Source of the DNA: an uncultured Paludibacter sp.
GTDB lineage: Bacteria > Bacteroidota > Bacteroidia > Bacteroidales > Paludibacteraceae
DNA length: 64,000 bases
Direction of reading: 5' to 3'
NCBI GenBank assembly: GCA_937897985.1
Contig: CALCBD010000012.1
Location: 23,579-87,578, forward strand
A model generated the notes under the pieces. The model was not told the origin of the DNA and searched no databases. It saw only the letters and a program-made list of their open reading frames with translations. Shown one piece after another: positions 42,776 to 51,414 of this stretch. A program made the position numbers and the translations under genes. Each line of letters begins with the position of its first letter. Positions within the stretch are counted from its first letter, which is position 1.

Positions 42776-45118
42776 ATGAACAAAGAAAAGAATATGGCAT
42801 ACGTTGGTAACTTTAACTCCCCTCTGAGGGGGTCGGGGGGCTTCTTTCTTATTTTAGCTCTTTTATTTTCATTCACCCTTTCAGCCCAAAAAATAAAACA
42901 TCCTTCGCTTGTTTTTACCTCTGAACGTATTCAGCTGGCAAAAAAACAGGTGAAAGAGGATGCCGGAATGGAAGCAGCCCTGAACAATATACTCAAAGTG
43001 GCTGATGATAACCTGAAAAAAAATGATTTACTAAAAACCGATTACCTGGTTTTGGCATATCTGATGACAGATGATAAAAAATATGCAGACAAAGCTAAAA
43101 GCATTTTACTTAATTCGGTTAGAGGGAAACAATGGTTCAGCACCGACGAAATGATGCTTCGTAAACCTGCATGGCGGGCCGATCTGGGGCTGGCCAATAA
43201 ATGTAAAATCAGCGCTATTGCTTTTGATGGTATTTACAATGCACTGAATCCCGACGAACGGAAGGAAATTGCTACCGGATTGTACAAACTCGGAGTCGTT
43301 CCTTCGCTCGAAGACTGGTTGCTCGATCCAACCCGCATCCATTCGCTGAATTCGATGGGACACAACTGGTGGACTGCCTGTACCGGAATGGGTGGACTGC
43401 TTGCTGCAAGTATCGAAAATGAAATCCCGGAAGCCGCAAAATATGCCACCAAATTATACAATCAGTTACCCGAATGGTTTTCGTTTGCCGGCGATGTATT
43501 ACAAAACAAACCGAAAACTTTTGACATAAACGGAGGTATGTACGAAAGCATCAATTATGCTACTTTCGGCACAAGCGAAGCCCTTTTGTTCCGCATTGCA
43601 TGGCAAAATGCACATCCTTCTGTAAAACCCGGTTACATTCCTGAACTGGATAAAACTCCTGAGTTCTTCATGCATTTCGCCTATCCGCGAACCGGAATAT
43701 TGTACAGTGTGAATTTTGGCGACAGCCATTCCAATGTAGCTGGCGATAATACCCTAATGCTTCTTTATGCTTTGGGGAATAAAGATAAAAACATACTTTG
43801 GTACCTGAGTCAGGTAGTGGAAGGACAACATCGTGAAGGTAATTCAAGAAATACACCCATCGGATTTTTGTATTTCCCGGATACGAAAAATGCTCCGGCT
43901 GCTCCCGATTTAGCATGCTCACAGATATTTTCCGATTTTGGATGGGCGTCGTTCCGTACCTCATGGAACAAAAACGCAACCATGCTGGCTGTGAAAAGTG
44001 GTCATACCTGGAATCATTCGCATGCCGATGCCAATTCATTTATCCTTTATCACAAAGGAGATGTAATTATTAAAGATGCAGGAAATTGCTCATACCCTAA
44101 TCCTGAATACAGAAATTATTTCTTTCAGAGTCAGGCTCATAACATAGTGCTTTTCAATGGCGAAGGACAGCCAACCAATCAGCAGTACGAAGGTTCTATG
44201 CTCGATGGAAGTCTGCATTCACTTATGGACGCTGGTAATATAAAATACATTTTAGCCAATGGCACAGGACCTTATGCCAATAATTTCAGTCGTAATTTCC
44301 GTCATTTTTTATGGATAGATAATGTAATTTATATCATCGATGATTTGAAAACGTACAAACAAGGAACGTTTGAATGGCTATGGCATACCGAAGGTTCAGT
44401 AAAGAAAAACGGCATTGATATGCAGGTCGTTAACAACAATGCTTCCGTTGTTATTCGTCCGATTTACCCCGAGTACCTCGTACCATCGGGATTTGTACAT
44501 GATTATCCAACTTTCCTGAATGTAGAAGAAATGCAGGGACCGACCGAAGATTTAAAGGGGAAAGAAACCTACTACAGTTTTAAATATCCCGTGGAAACCA
44601 ATCGGATTAAAGGACTTACTGCTATTATTTTAAAAGATTCAGTCAACGGGAAAAATTTACCGAAAATGGAGCGTACAGAAGGGAAAGACTGGATTGGTTT
44701 GCGCATAAAGAACAAAGGAAAAGCAACTGACTTATATATCAATCAATTAGCCGACGGAAAGTTAATGCACATGAATTCCTGGATTCAGGCAGATGGGTGG
44801 GAAACCGATGCCTATATGTTTGCTGTGAGCTACGATGAAGGATCAAAACCATCGGAAGCCAAAGATATTTTTATTGCTTACGGAAGCGCATTACGACGCG
44901 ATGGAGTTTCGTATTTTGGTTCGCTCCCGAAGCTCAATGCCATACAGAAAAATGAAGGCAAAGAAGTACAAATTACTGTTGAAGGTCAGCCATTGATAAA
45001 TGCCACATTTTTTAGTAAGGCCCAACCGGCAACGTTGATTTTAAACAACAAAAAATCGGATGTAAATTATAGTAATCAGCAAATTAACATTAAAATTGAT
45101 AGCCGAAAATCAGAATGA
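42776..45118 (+). CDS. Heparinase II/III-like polysaccharide lyase
   Basis: 780 aa. An (alpha/alpha) toroid (about 40-400; LNSMGHNWWTACTGMGGLLA near 194, DINGGMYESINYATFGT) precedes a beta-sandwich carrying the heparinase II/III signature SGHTWNHSHADANSFILYHKGDVIIKDAG near 412. These families (PL12, PL15, PL17, PL21 and relatives) eliminate at uronic acids and leave unsaturated ends, matching the GH88 downstream. The first 25 residues are odd: NSPLRGSGGFF is translated from the second copy of the intergenic repeat, directly before the hydrophobic FLILALLFSFTLSAQ. The repeat has evidently inserted at the signal-peptide n-region. Alternative start ATG 42794 gives MAYVGNFNSPLRG. The stop overlaps the next gene's start by 4 bp (ATGA). 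Confidence 0.85.
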   Translation: MNKEKNMAYVGNFNSPLRGSGGFFLILALLFSFTLSAQKIKHPSLVFTSERIQLAKKQVKEDAGMEAALNNILKVADDNLKKNDLLKTDYLVLAYLMTDDKKYADKAKSILLNSVRGKQWFSTDEMMLRKPAWRADLGLANKCKISAIAFDGIYNALNPDERKEIATGLYKLGVVPSLEDWLLDPTRIHSLNSMGHNWWTACTGMGGLLAASIENEIPEAAKYATKLYNQLPEWFSFAGDVLQNKPKTFDINGGMYESINYATFGTSEALLFRIAWQNAHPSVKPGYIPELDKTPEFFMHFAYPRTGILYSVNFGDSHSNVAGDNTLMLLYALGNKDKNILWYLSQVVEGQHREGNSRNTPIGFLYFPDTKNAPAAPDLACSQIFSDFGWASFRTSWNKNATMLAVKSGHTWNHSHADANSFILYHKGDVIIKDAGNCSYPNPEYRNYFFQSQAHNIVLFNGEGQPTNQQYEGSMLDGSLHSLMDAGNIKYILANGTGPYANNFSRNFRHFLWIDNVIYIIDDLKTYKQGTFEWLWHTEGSVKKNGIDMQVVNNNASVVIRPIYPEYLVPSGFVHDYPTFLNVEEMQGPTEDLKGKETYYSFKYPVETNRIKGLTAIILKDSVNGKNLPKMERTEGKDWIGLRIKNKGKATDLYINQLADGKLMHMNSWIQADGWETDAYMFAVSYDEGSKPSEAKDIFIAYGSALRRDGVSYFGSLPKLNAIQKNEGKEVQITVEGQPLINATFFSKAQPATLILNNKKSDVNYSNQQINIKIDSRKSE
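42815..42844. repeat. C/G-rich intergenic repeat, copy 2 (inverted, within a coding sequence)
   Basis: AACTCCCCTCTGAGGGGGTC then GGGGGGCTTC, containing the hairpin CCCCTCTGAGGGG. It is the inverted counterpart of copy 1 about 80 bp away and is translated as NSPLRGSGGF within the lyase N-terminus. Confidence 0.6.
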
Positions 45119-46536
45119 GAAAAGTGCTTTTTGTTTTTGTTGCATCTGTAATTTGTTTCTTTTCAAATGCTCAGTTAGTGATTCATTCTGTTCCTGCAGA
45201 AGTTGCTCACAACAACGATTATGATGTAAAAGTGCGGTTAGCAGGCGGTGCATGGAAAGACCTTTTTGAGTATCAGGTACTGGTTGACATGCACAAAGTT
45301 CGTAATTCGTCGATGGTAACTTTTGACTTTAACGGAACAGTCGAAGTGGCTGTTAAATGCCAGCGCGAATCTGTAAAAACAGTTCGTATTCGTCCGTATT
45401 CATTAGGTATAGAGCCGGTTATTAAAGGTGACACAGTGTTTTTTACGCTCACAAAACCCGTTAATTTGTCGTTGGAAATCAATGGCGACATTTTCCGGAA
45501 TCTGCATGTGTTTACCAATCCGTTGGAAAGTCATTTTCCTGAAAAAAAAGACAAGAAGGTTATTTATATTGGCCCCGGTTTTCACACTTTCCCAAACAAC
45601 GAACTGAAAATTCCTTCAGGAAAAACACTTTATCTGGCAGGAGGTGCAGTAGTGAAAGCCAACCTGATATGTGACAGTGTGAACAACGTAAAAATCGGAG
45701 GCAGAGGCATTATTTATCAACCTGAGAATGGATTAAAAGCAACTTTTTCAAAAAATATTGAAATCAGCGATCTGATTTTTATTAATTCATCTCATTATAC
45801 AATTTTTGGAGGCCAGTCACAAAATATTGGCATAAAAAATATCCGTTCCTTCAGCTGTAAAGGCTGGTCGGATGGAATTGATATGATGAGTTGTTCGGAA
45901 GTGTTGGTCGATGGTGTGTTTATGCGTAACTCCGACGATTGTATTGCATTGTATGGACACCGGTGGAATTATTATGGCGATTGCCGGAATATCATTGTGA
46001 AAAACTCAACATTGTGGGCCGACGTAGCTCACCCGATTATGATAGGGACACACGGAAATCCGGATAAACCCGAAGTTTTGGAAAATATCATATTTCAGAA
46101 TATTGATATATTAAACCAGGACGAACCTCAACTCAATTATCAGGGTTGCATGGCAATTAATGTATCAGATGAAAATCTGGCACGGAATATCCTTTTTGAG
46201 AATATAAGAGTTGATGACATAGAACAAGGGCAACTCGTAAATCTTCGTGTAACTTTCAATAAAAAATATGCCACTGCTCCGGGTAGAGGAATTGAAAATG
46301 TATATTTTAAAAATATCAGCTATAATGGAAAAAATGCAGGAACTTCAATTTTGGAAGGCTTTACAAATGAACGTAGTATAAGAAACATTACATTTGAAAA
46401 TTTAAAAATAAATGCTGTGCTTATTGATGATAAAATGAAAAAACCGGGATATTTTCAAACGGCCGATGTGGCAAAATTTTATTCCGGTGTTTATGTTGAA
46501 AATCTGAAGTTTATTTCTACTGAAAACGATAAGTAA
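45115..46536 (+). CDS. GH28-like right-handed beta-helix glycosidase
   Basis: 473 aa; signal peptide about 1-19. An N-terminal beta-sandwich (about 22-140; VFFTLTKPVNLSLEINGD) precedes a parallel beta-helix (about 145-460; IPSGKTLYLAGGAVVKANL). Catalytic-type Asp motifs are kept in GH28 order: WSDGIDM near 258 (NTD-type motif), NSDDCIALYG near 277 (DD motif) and MIGTHGN near 307 (in place of GHG). The N-terminal sandwich is also a feature of GH49, so GH28 versus GH49-like cannot be settled by eye. Likely role: hydrolysis of alpha-linked galacturonate or a related uronate or rhamnose linkage. Start overlaps the upstream stop (ATGA), so translation is coupled to the lyase. Confidence 0.8.
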   Translation: MRKVLFVFVASVICFFSNAQLVIHSVPAEVAHNNDYDVKVRLAGGAWKDLFEYQVLVDMHKVRNSSMVTFDFNGTVEVAVKCQRESVKTVRIRPYSLGIEPVIKGDTVFFTLTKPVNLSLEINGDIFRNLHVFTNPLESHFPEKKDKKVIYIGPGFHTFPNNELKIPSGKTLYLAGGAVVKANLICDSVNNVKIGGRGIIYQPENGLKATFSKNIEISDLIFINSSHYTIFGGQSQNIGIKNIRSFSCKGWSDGIDMMSCSEVLVDGVFMRNSDDCIALYGHRWNYYGDCRNIIVKNSTLWADVAHPIMIGTHGNPDKPEVLENIIFQNIDILNQDEPQLNYQGCMAINVSDENLARNILFENIRVDDIEQGQLVNLRVTFNKKYATAPGRGIENVYFKNISYNGKNAGTSILEGFTNERSIRNITFENLKINAVLIDDKMKKPGYFQTADVAKFYSGVYVENLKFISTENDK

Positions 46537-46585
46537 ATTACTCAGTTGACTCGTATAAAAAATACTATTTAAATATATTCAATTC

Positions 46586-48574
46586 ATGAAAAAGTATTTT
46601 ATTTCATTATTTTCAATGTTTGTATTAGTGGCGTTTGTAAATGCCGGGACTATCATTCCCGAAACACAACAGAAACTAACATCGCCTGATGGAAATTATA
46701 TCTTTAACTTTTATCAAAAAGAAATTGTAAACGGCGAAAAACAAATGTATTATTCGCTTTGGTTTAAAGGTAAAAATGTCATTGAGGAATCTGAACTGGG
46801 CATTTTAATTGAAAATCAAACTTTCGAATCGGCACTGGCTGTACCAAACGACACCTGCAAAATATGGGGTGAAAACTTAAACTTTACCGGAGTGCAACGC
46901 AGCACTTTCGACGAAACATGGAAACCAGTTTATGGAGAACATTCTTCCATCCGCAACAACTACAACGAAATTATAATCAGTTTCAGAAAAGGTAAAGCCG
47001 GAACCACAGGATTATCAGAAGGTTATGATAAAAACAAAAGTTACTTCATGAATGTAGTCGTACGCGCATACAACGAAGGTGTTGCAGTACGATATCATTT
47101 CCCGGAACCGGGCAACGGATTGTTTTTACACATTACAGGTGAGCAAACACAATTTACAATGCCCGAAGGAACAATGGCTTATTACGAGCCCTGGGCGCAG
47201 GGACCATATTCCTTACTGCCTCTGAAAAACTGGAGCGGTCAAAGTGAACGTCCACTTACCATGAAACTTATCAATGGCTTAACAGTTGCTTTAGCCGAAG
47301 CGCAAATGACTGATTATGCCCGTATGAAGTTCAGCCTGAATACTACAAAACCAAACACCCTGCAGGCAACTATCTATGGAAGCGTAGATGTTATTCCGGC
47401 TTATTCTACACCATGGCGTATCATCATGGCGGGCGAAAAGTCAATTGATTTGATTGAAAATAAAGATATTATATTGAATCTAAATCCAGATAATCAATTG
47501 AGAGATGTTTCGTGGATTACACCGGGAAAAGTCATTCGTGTTGCTAAAATGGATCAGGAAAATGCAAAAAAGTGTGTTGACTTTGCATCGGAAAGAGGAT
47601 TGCAATACATTCATTTGGATGCAGGTTGGTATGGCCCGGAAATGAAAATGAGTTCTGATGCCACAACTGTATCAGACACTAAAGATTTTAACATTCCCGA
47701 ACTTGTCAGTTACGCTGCGTCAAAAGGGATTGGTTTATGGGTTTATGTAAACCAACGGGCCCTTATTCAACAACTTGATTCCATACTTCCTTTGTATAAA
47801 AAACGGGGAATCAAAGGCATCAAGTTTGGATTTGTGCAGGTAGGCAATCAATACTGGACAACATGGTTGCACGAAGCAGTGAAAAAGTGTGCGGAATACG
47901 GATTAATGGTGGATATTCACGACGAATACCGTCCCACCGGTTTTAGCCGTACATACCCAAACCTGATGACACAGGAAGGCATACGTGGCAACGAGGAATT
48001 CCCTGACGCAACGCACAATACAATTCTGCCATTCACACGATATTTAGCAGGCGCAGCGGATTATACCATTTGCTATTACAGTTCCAGATTAAAAAATACC
48101 CATGCACATCAACTTGCATTGTCGGTGGTATATTACAGCCCGATACAGTTCCTTTACTGGTACGATCAGCCTTCGGCTTACAAAGGCGAACCGGAAATTG
48201 AGTTTTTCGATAAAGTAAAAACAGTTTGGGACGATACCAAAGTGCCGAGCGGCGAACCGGGTGAGTACATTACCACTGCCCGACGAAGTGGTGAAGACTG
48301 GTTTGTTGGCACTATTACCGGCAACAATCCACGGACGGTAAACGTTCCACTATCATTTTTAACAAAAAAACAAAAATATGTTGCAAGAATTTATGCTGAT
48401 GACGACAATGTTACCACCAAAACCAAAGTGGGAATTTCTTCTTTCATTGTGACATCCGAAACTGTTCTGAATTTCAACCTGAAAGCCAAAGGTGGGGCAG
48501 TGGTTTACATTACTCCTGCAAAAAAGGAAGACTCAAAATTTCACAAACTCATCCCTGTAAAAAAAATCCTGTAA
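46586..48574 (+). CDS. GH97 family alpha-glycosidase
   Basis: 662 aa; signal peptide about 1-20. Typical GH97 order: N-terminal beta-super-sandwich (LTSPDGNYIFNFYQKE, then YEPWAQGPYSLLPLKNW), TIM barrel with YIHLDAGWYGPE, GLWVYVNQRA, VDIHDEYRPTGFSRTYPNLMTQEGIRGNEE, and a C-terminal sandwich. Where retaining GH97 enzymes carry an Asp nucleophile after strand 4 (KxDF pattern), this one reads KGIKFGFVQVGNQ, with Gly. That points to the inverting (SusB-like) subgroup, or to altered chemistry. The conserved Glu residues of the DEYRPTG and TQEGIRGNEE loops are present. It would release alpha-linked galactose or glucose from oligosaccharides. Followed by a long-stem terminator. Confidence 0.88.
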   Translation: MKKYFISLFSMFVLVAFVNAGTIIPETQQKLTSPDGNYIFNFYQKEIVNGEKQMYYSLWFKGKNVIEESELGILIENQTFESALAVPNDTCKIWGENLNFTGVQRSTFDETWKPVYGEHSSIRNNYNEIIISFRKGKAGTTGLSEGYDKNKSYFMNVVVRAYNEGVAVRYHFPEPGNGLFLHITGEQTQFTMPEGTMAYYEPWAQGPYSLLPLKNWSGQSERPLTMKLINGLTVALAEAQMTDYARMKFSLNTTKPNTLQATIYGSVDVIPAYSTPWRIIMAGEKSIDLIENKDIILNLNPDNQLRDVSWITPGKVIRVAKMDQENAKKCVDFASERGLQYIHLDAGWYGPEMKMSSDATTVSDTKDFNIPELVSYAASKGIGLWVYVNQRALIQQLDSILPLYKKRGIKGIKFGFVQVGNQYWTTWLHEAVKKCAEYGLMVDIHDEYRPTGFSRTYPNLMTQEGIRGNEEFPDATHNTILPFTRYLAGAADYTICYYSSRLKNTHAHQLALSVVYYSPIQFLYWYDQPSAYKGEPEIEFFDKVKTVWDDTKVPSGEPGEYITTARRSGEDWFVGTITGNNPRTVNVPLSFLTKKQKYVARIYADDDNVTTKTKVGISSFIVTSETVLNFNLKAKGGAVVYITPAKKEDSKFHKLIPVKKIL

Positions 48575-48952
48575 AATTCACAAAAAACATATAAAAAACC
48601 GGTAAACAGAATAAGTAAATCTGCTTTTCAATTCGTATTAACAGTAAATACACAAATTGTGCATTTCAGTTTTAAATGATACGGGTTAAAGCAGATTTAC
48701 TTTTTTATTGTAAATCAGGTCATGATTGTTGCTCAGTATAATGCAAAATTAAATGTTGAACTGAGCTGAACTGATTCTTTAAATTAAAAAAGTAATTTCA
48801 GTATCGAAAAGCTGTAAGTAAAGAATAATTTATTTTCAGAATTGAAATTATCTGATTAAAATACACATATAAAACTATCTTCAACTCAATCCCGGTTTAT
48901 GTTAACTATCGGCGGGACAGGATAAAGGGAGTTGCAGGAAAATAAATAAAGA
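48575..48952. other. 378-bp intergenic region between GH97 and permease genes
   Basis: Contains the long inverted repeat listed separately at 48613-48702. The remaining 250 bp are A/T-rich, with no reading frame longer than about 21 codons on the plus strand and no clear TAnnTTTG element. The promoter of the permease-GH88 pair must lie here but cannot be placed with confidence. Confidence 0.6.
48613..48706. terminator. Long-stem terminator after GH97
   Basis: A perfect 15-bp inverted repeat, AAGTAAATCTGCTTT (48613-48627) and AAAGCAGATTTACTT (48688-48702), runs into TTTT. The 60-nt loop is long for a simple terminator and contains a small CACAAATTGTG dyad. Confidence 0.6.
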
Positions 48953-50122
48953 ATGAAGAAAAATAATTTAGCTGTTCTTCCGGTATTATTCGGATTCTTT
49001 GTCATGGGTTTTTGCGATATCGTGGGTATCTCATCTGATTATGCGAAAGATGCCTTTGGCTGGTCGAATACCATGACAGGTTTTGTACCGTCGATGGTAT
49101 TTATATGGTTTCTCTTTCTGGGAATACCGGTAGGCATACTCATGAATAAGCGGGGTCGTAAGAATACGGTTTTACTGAGCATGGCAGTGACAATAGCGGG
49201 GATGATAATACCGCTTGTAAACTACAATAGTCTGACCACCATGTTAGCATATTCATTGCTGGGAATAGGTAATGCGATACTTCAGGTTTCACTTAATCCA
49301 CTGCTGAACAATGTTGTAACTGACAAGAAATTGCTCACCAGCAGCCTTACAGCCGGTCAGGTGGTAAAGGCAATTTCCTCGCTGGCAGGACCTCAAATTG
49401 TACTGCTTGCTGTAAATTATTTTGGGAACGGTGACACAGGCCTTTGGTATTACAGCTTTCCAATACTTGGAGCAATTACACTTATTTCAGCTTTGTGGCT
49501 GTTATTAACACCTGTACCAACAGAAGAAACAGCCCCTGTAAAAGGCTCGCAGTTATCTGAAACTTTGTCATTGTTGAATGATAAAAAAATTCTGCTGCTG
49601 TTCTTTGGAATATTTTTCGTGGTCGGAGTTGATGTTGCAACCAACTTTATCAGTTCAAAAATTATGATTACACGCTTTGGCTGGGACAAAGCTGAAGCCG
49701 GTATTGCACCACAGGTTTATTTTTTCAGTCGTACGGTTGGTGCATTGCTCGGCACTTTTCTGATGACAAAAATTGCAGCATTAAAATACTTCAAAATTAA
49801 TATCTTAATGGCAATAGCGGCCATTCTGACTCTTGCATTTATCGAAAACCCAACTGTAAATTTAGTTGCAATCGGAGCAATTGGTTTTCTGGCATCCTGC
49901 ATTTTCCCTATTATATACTCCATGGCAGTTCAAACCCGACCCGAAAAAACAAATCTTATCTCAGGTTTAATGATAACTGCAGTGGCAGGCGGAGGTGCAG
50001 TAACACCGTTGATCGGATTTGCAACCGATCGTGTAGGTATCATCGGAGGTGTTTTCGTAATTTTAGTATGTGTACTTTATCTGACTTACTGCGCATTCGG
50101 AGTAAAGACGGAAAAAGCGTAA
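48953..50122 (+). CDS. MFS sugar permease, FucP-like
   Basis: 389 aa with about 12 hydrophobic segments spread over the whole length and no signal peptide; inner-membrane major facilitator. The first half has GILMNKRGRKNTVLLSM (cytoplasmic loop 2-3 motif) and LLGIGNAILQVSLNPLLNNVV, the latter typical of the fucose:proton symporter/glucose-galactose permease group. It would import a monosaccharide released in the periplasm. The sugar is not identifiable from sequence; FucP relatives carry fucose, glucose, galactose, mannose and others. Followed 12 bp later by the GH88 gene, suggesting that it carries the product or coproduct of GH88 action. Confidence 0.85.
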   Translation: MKKNNLAVLPVLFGFFVMGFCDIVGISSDYAKDAFGWSNTMTGFVPSMVFIWFLFLGIPVGILMNKRGRKNTVLLSMAVTIAGMIIPLVNYNSLTTMLAYSLLGIGNAILQVSLNPLLNNVVTDKKLLTSSLTAGQVVKAISSLAGPQIVLLAVNYFGNGDTGLWYYSFPILGAITLISALWLLLTPVPTEETAPVKGSQLSETLSLLNDKKILLLFFGIFFVVGVDVATNFISSKIMITRFGWDKAEAGIAPQVYFFSRTVGALLGTFLMTKIAALKYFKINILMAIAAILTLAFIENPTVNLVAIGAIGFLASCIFPIIYSMAVQTRPEKTNLISGLMITAVAGGGAVTPLIGFATDRVGIIGGVFVILVCVLYLTYCAFGVKTEKA

Positions 50123-50134
50123 AGTTTTTTAGGT

Positions 50135-51343
50135 ATGAAAAAGATGTTATTGATAGCAACAGTAATAATTGCAGTTTCCTGTTCGGGAAAAATAAACGAT
50201 CAGTTTGTTGATAAAGCACTGAAATACTGTGCTTCTCAAACCGAACAAACAATAAGTGAATTAAAAGGTGATTCGGTCATCAATTATTCAATGATGCCAC
50301 GAAATATTCTGAAAGGTGAAAACAGATGGAATTGCCGGAAGGTTTCGAAAGAAGAATGGACCAGTGGTTTCTGGCCGGGTATACTTTGGTACGACTATGA
50401 GTTCACCCACCAACCTGAGATAAAACATGAAGCAGAGAAATTTACCGAATCACTCTCGTTTTTATCCAAATGCCCTGCCTACGATCACGATTTGGGATTT
50501 CTGGTTTTCTGCAGTTATGGTAATGCGTACCGTTTAACCGGGAAACCTCAATATAAAAAAGTGATTCTCGATACTGCTGATACGCTGGCAACTTTATTTA
50601 ATCCCAAAGTCGGTACAATATTATCGTGGCCCCGCGAAGTGAGTGAAAAAGGCTGGCCTCACAACACAATCATCGACAACATGATCAACCTTGAAATGTT
50701 GTTCTGGGCAGCGAAAAACGGTGAAAACAAACGGTTGTATGACATTGCCGTATCACATGCAGATGTCACAATGAAGTATCATTTCAAACCGGACTACTCG
50801 TGTTATCATGTTGCTGTATACGACACTACAAGTGGAAAATTTATAAAGGGCGTAACCCATCAGGGATTTTCTGATCAATCGATGTGGGCCCGCGGACAAA
50901 GTTGGGCAATATACGGATACACTGTTTGTTACCGCGAAACAAAGAACCCAAAATACCTTGATTTTGTGCAGAAAGTTACAGATGCATATCTGAAAAACTT
51001 ACCCGCTGATTATGTTCCCTACTGGGATTTTAGTGCACCCGATATACCCAATGCACCCCGCGATGCATCGGCTGCCGCAGTAACTGCTTCGGCTTTACTC
51101 GAACTCTCCACTTATTTAAATAACAGAAAAGGGCAGTTTTATAAAAATATTGCAGTTAAAATGCTGAAAAGCCTGAATGAAAATTACCGGAGCGGTAGTT
51201 CCAATCCTGCTTTTCTTTTACACTCAACCGGTCATTGGCCGAATAATTCGGAAGTCGACGCCTCAATTATTTATGCCGATTATTATTATTTTGAAGCCTT
51301 ACTCAGATTAAAAAGACTGAATGAAGGAAAAGCTGTAATCTGA
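50135..51343 (+). CDS. GH88 unsaturated glucuronyl hydrolase lipoprotein
   Basis: 402 aa. Lipoprotein signal with Cys16 (TVIIAVSCSGK), so membrane-anchored, probably periplasmic. (alpha/alpha)6 barrel with SGFWPGILWYDYEFT, catalytic Asp119 (AYDHDLGFLVF) and Asp181 (TIIDNMINLEMLFW), DQSMWARGQSWAIYGYT and PRDASAAAVTASALLEL. The 62-residue spacing of the two Asp residues fits characterised GH88 enzymes. It hydrates the unsaturated uronic acid left by polysaccharide lyases and releases the uronate, which ties it to the lyases at 29135 and 42776. GH105 is the related alternative, but RDASAAA and DQSMWARGQSW favour GH88. Last gene of the plus-strand block. Confidence 0.93.
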   Translation: MKKMLLIATVIIAVSCSGKINDQFVDKALKYCASQTEQTISELKGDSVINYSMMPRNILKGENRWNCRKVSKEEWTSGFWPGILWYDYEFTHQPEIKHEAEKFTESLSFLSKCPAYDHDLGFLVFCSYGNAYRLTGKPQYKKVILDTADTLATLFNPKVGTILSWPREVSEKGWPHNTIIDNMINLEMLFWAAKNGENKRLYDIAVSHADVTMKYHFKPDYSCYHVAVYDTTSGKFIKGVTHQGFSDQSMWARGQSWAIYGYTVCYRETKNPKYLDFVQKVTDAYLKNLPADYVPYWDFSAPDIPNAPRDASAAAVTASALLELSTYLNNRKGQFYKNIAVKMLKSLNENYRSGSSNPAFLLHSTGHWPNNSEVDASIIYADYYYFEALLRLKRLNEGKAVI

Positions 51344-51366
51344 TATACAACTTCATTCCAACAATT

Positions 51367-51414
51367 TACATTAAGCTGATTATTAATTTCTTATCAGCTT
51401 AATGTATTTTTTTT
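51367..51414 (+). terminator. Terminator between convergent GH88 and CotH genes
   Basis: A perfect 14-bp stem, TACATTAAGCTGAT (51367-51380) and ATCAGCTTAATGTA (51393-51406), with a 12-nt loop and eight T residues. The right arm lies inside the 3' end of the convergent minus-strand gene, where it encodes the last sorting-domain residues (YIKLIRN). Confidence 0.85.

Noticed and set aside
42707..42844. Possible insertion sequence between GH127 and the lyase
   Set aside because: The inverted repeats enclose only about 80 bp with no transposase and no clear target duplication, so it is recorded as a small repeat pair instead.
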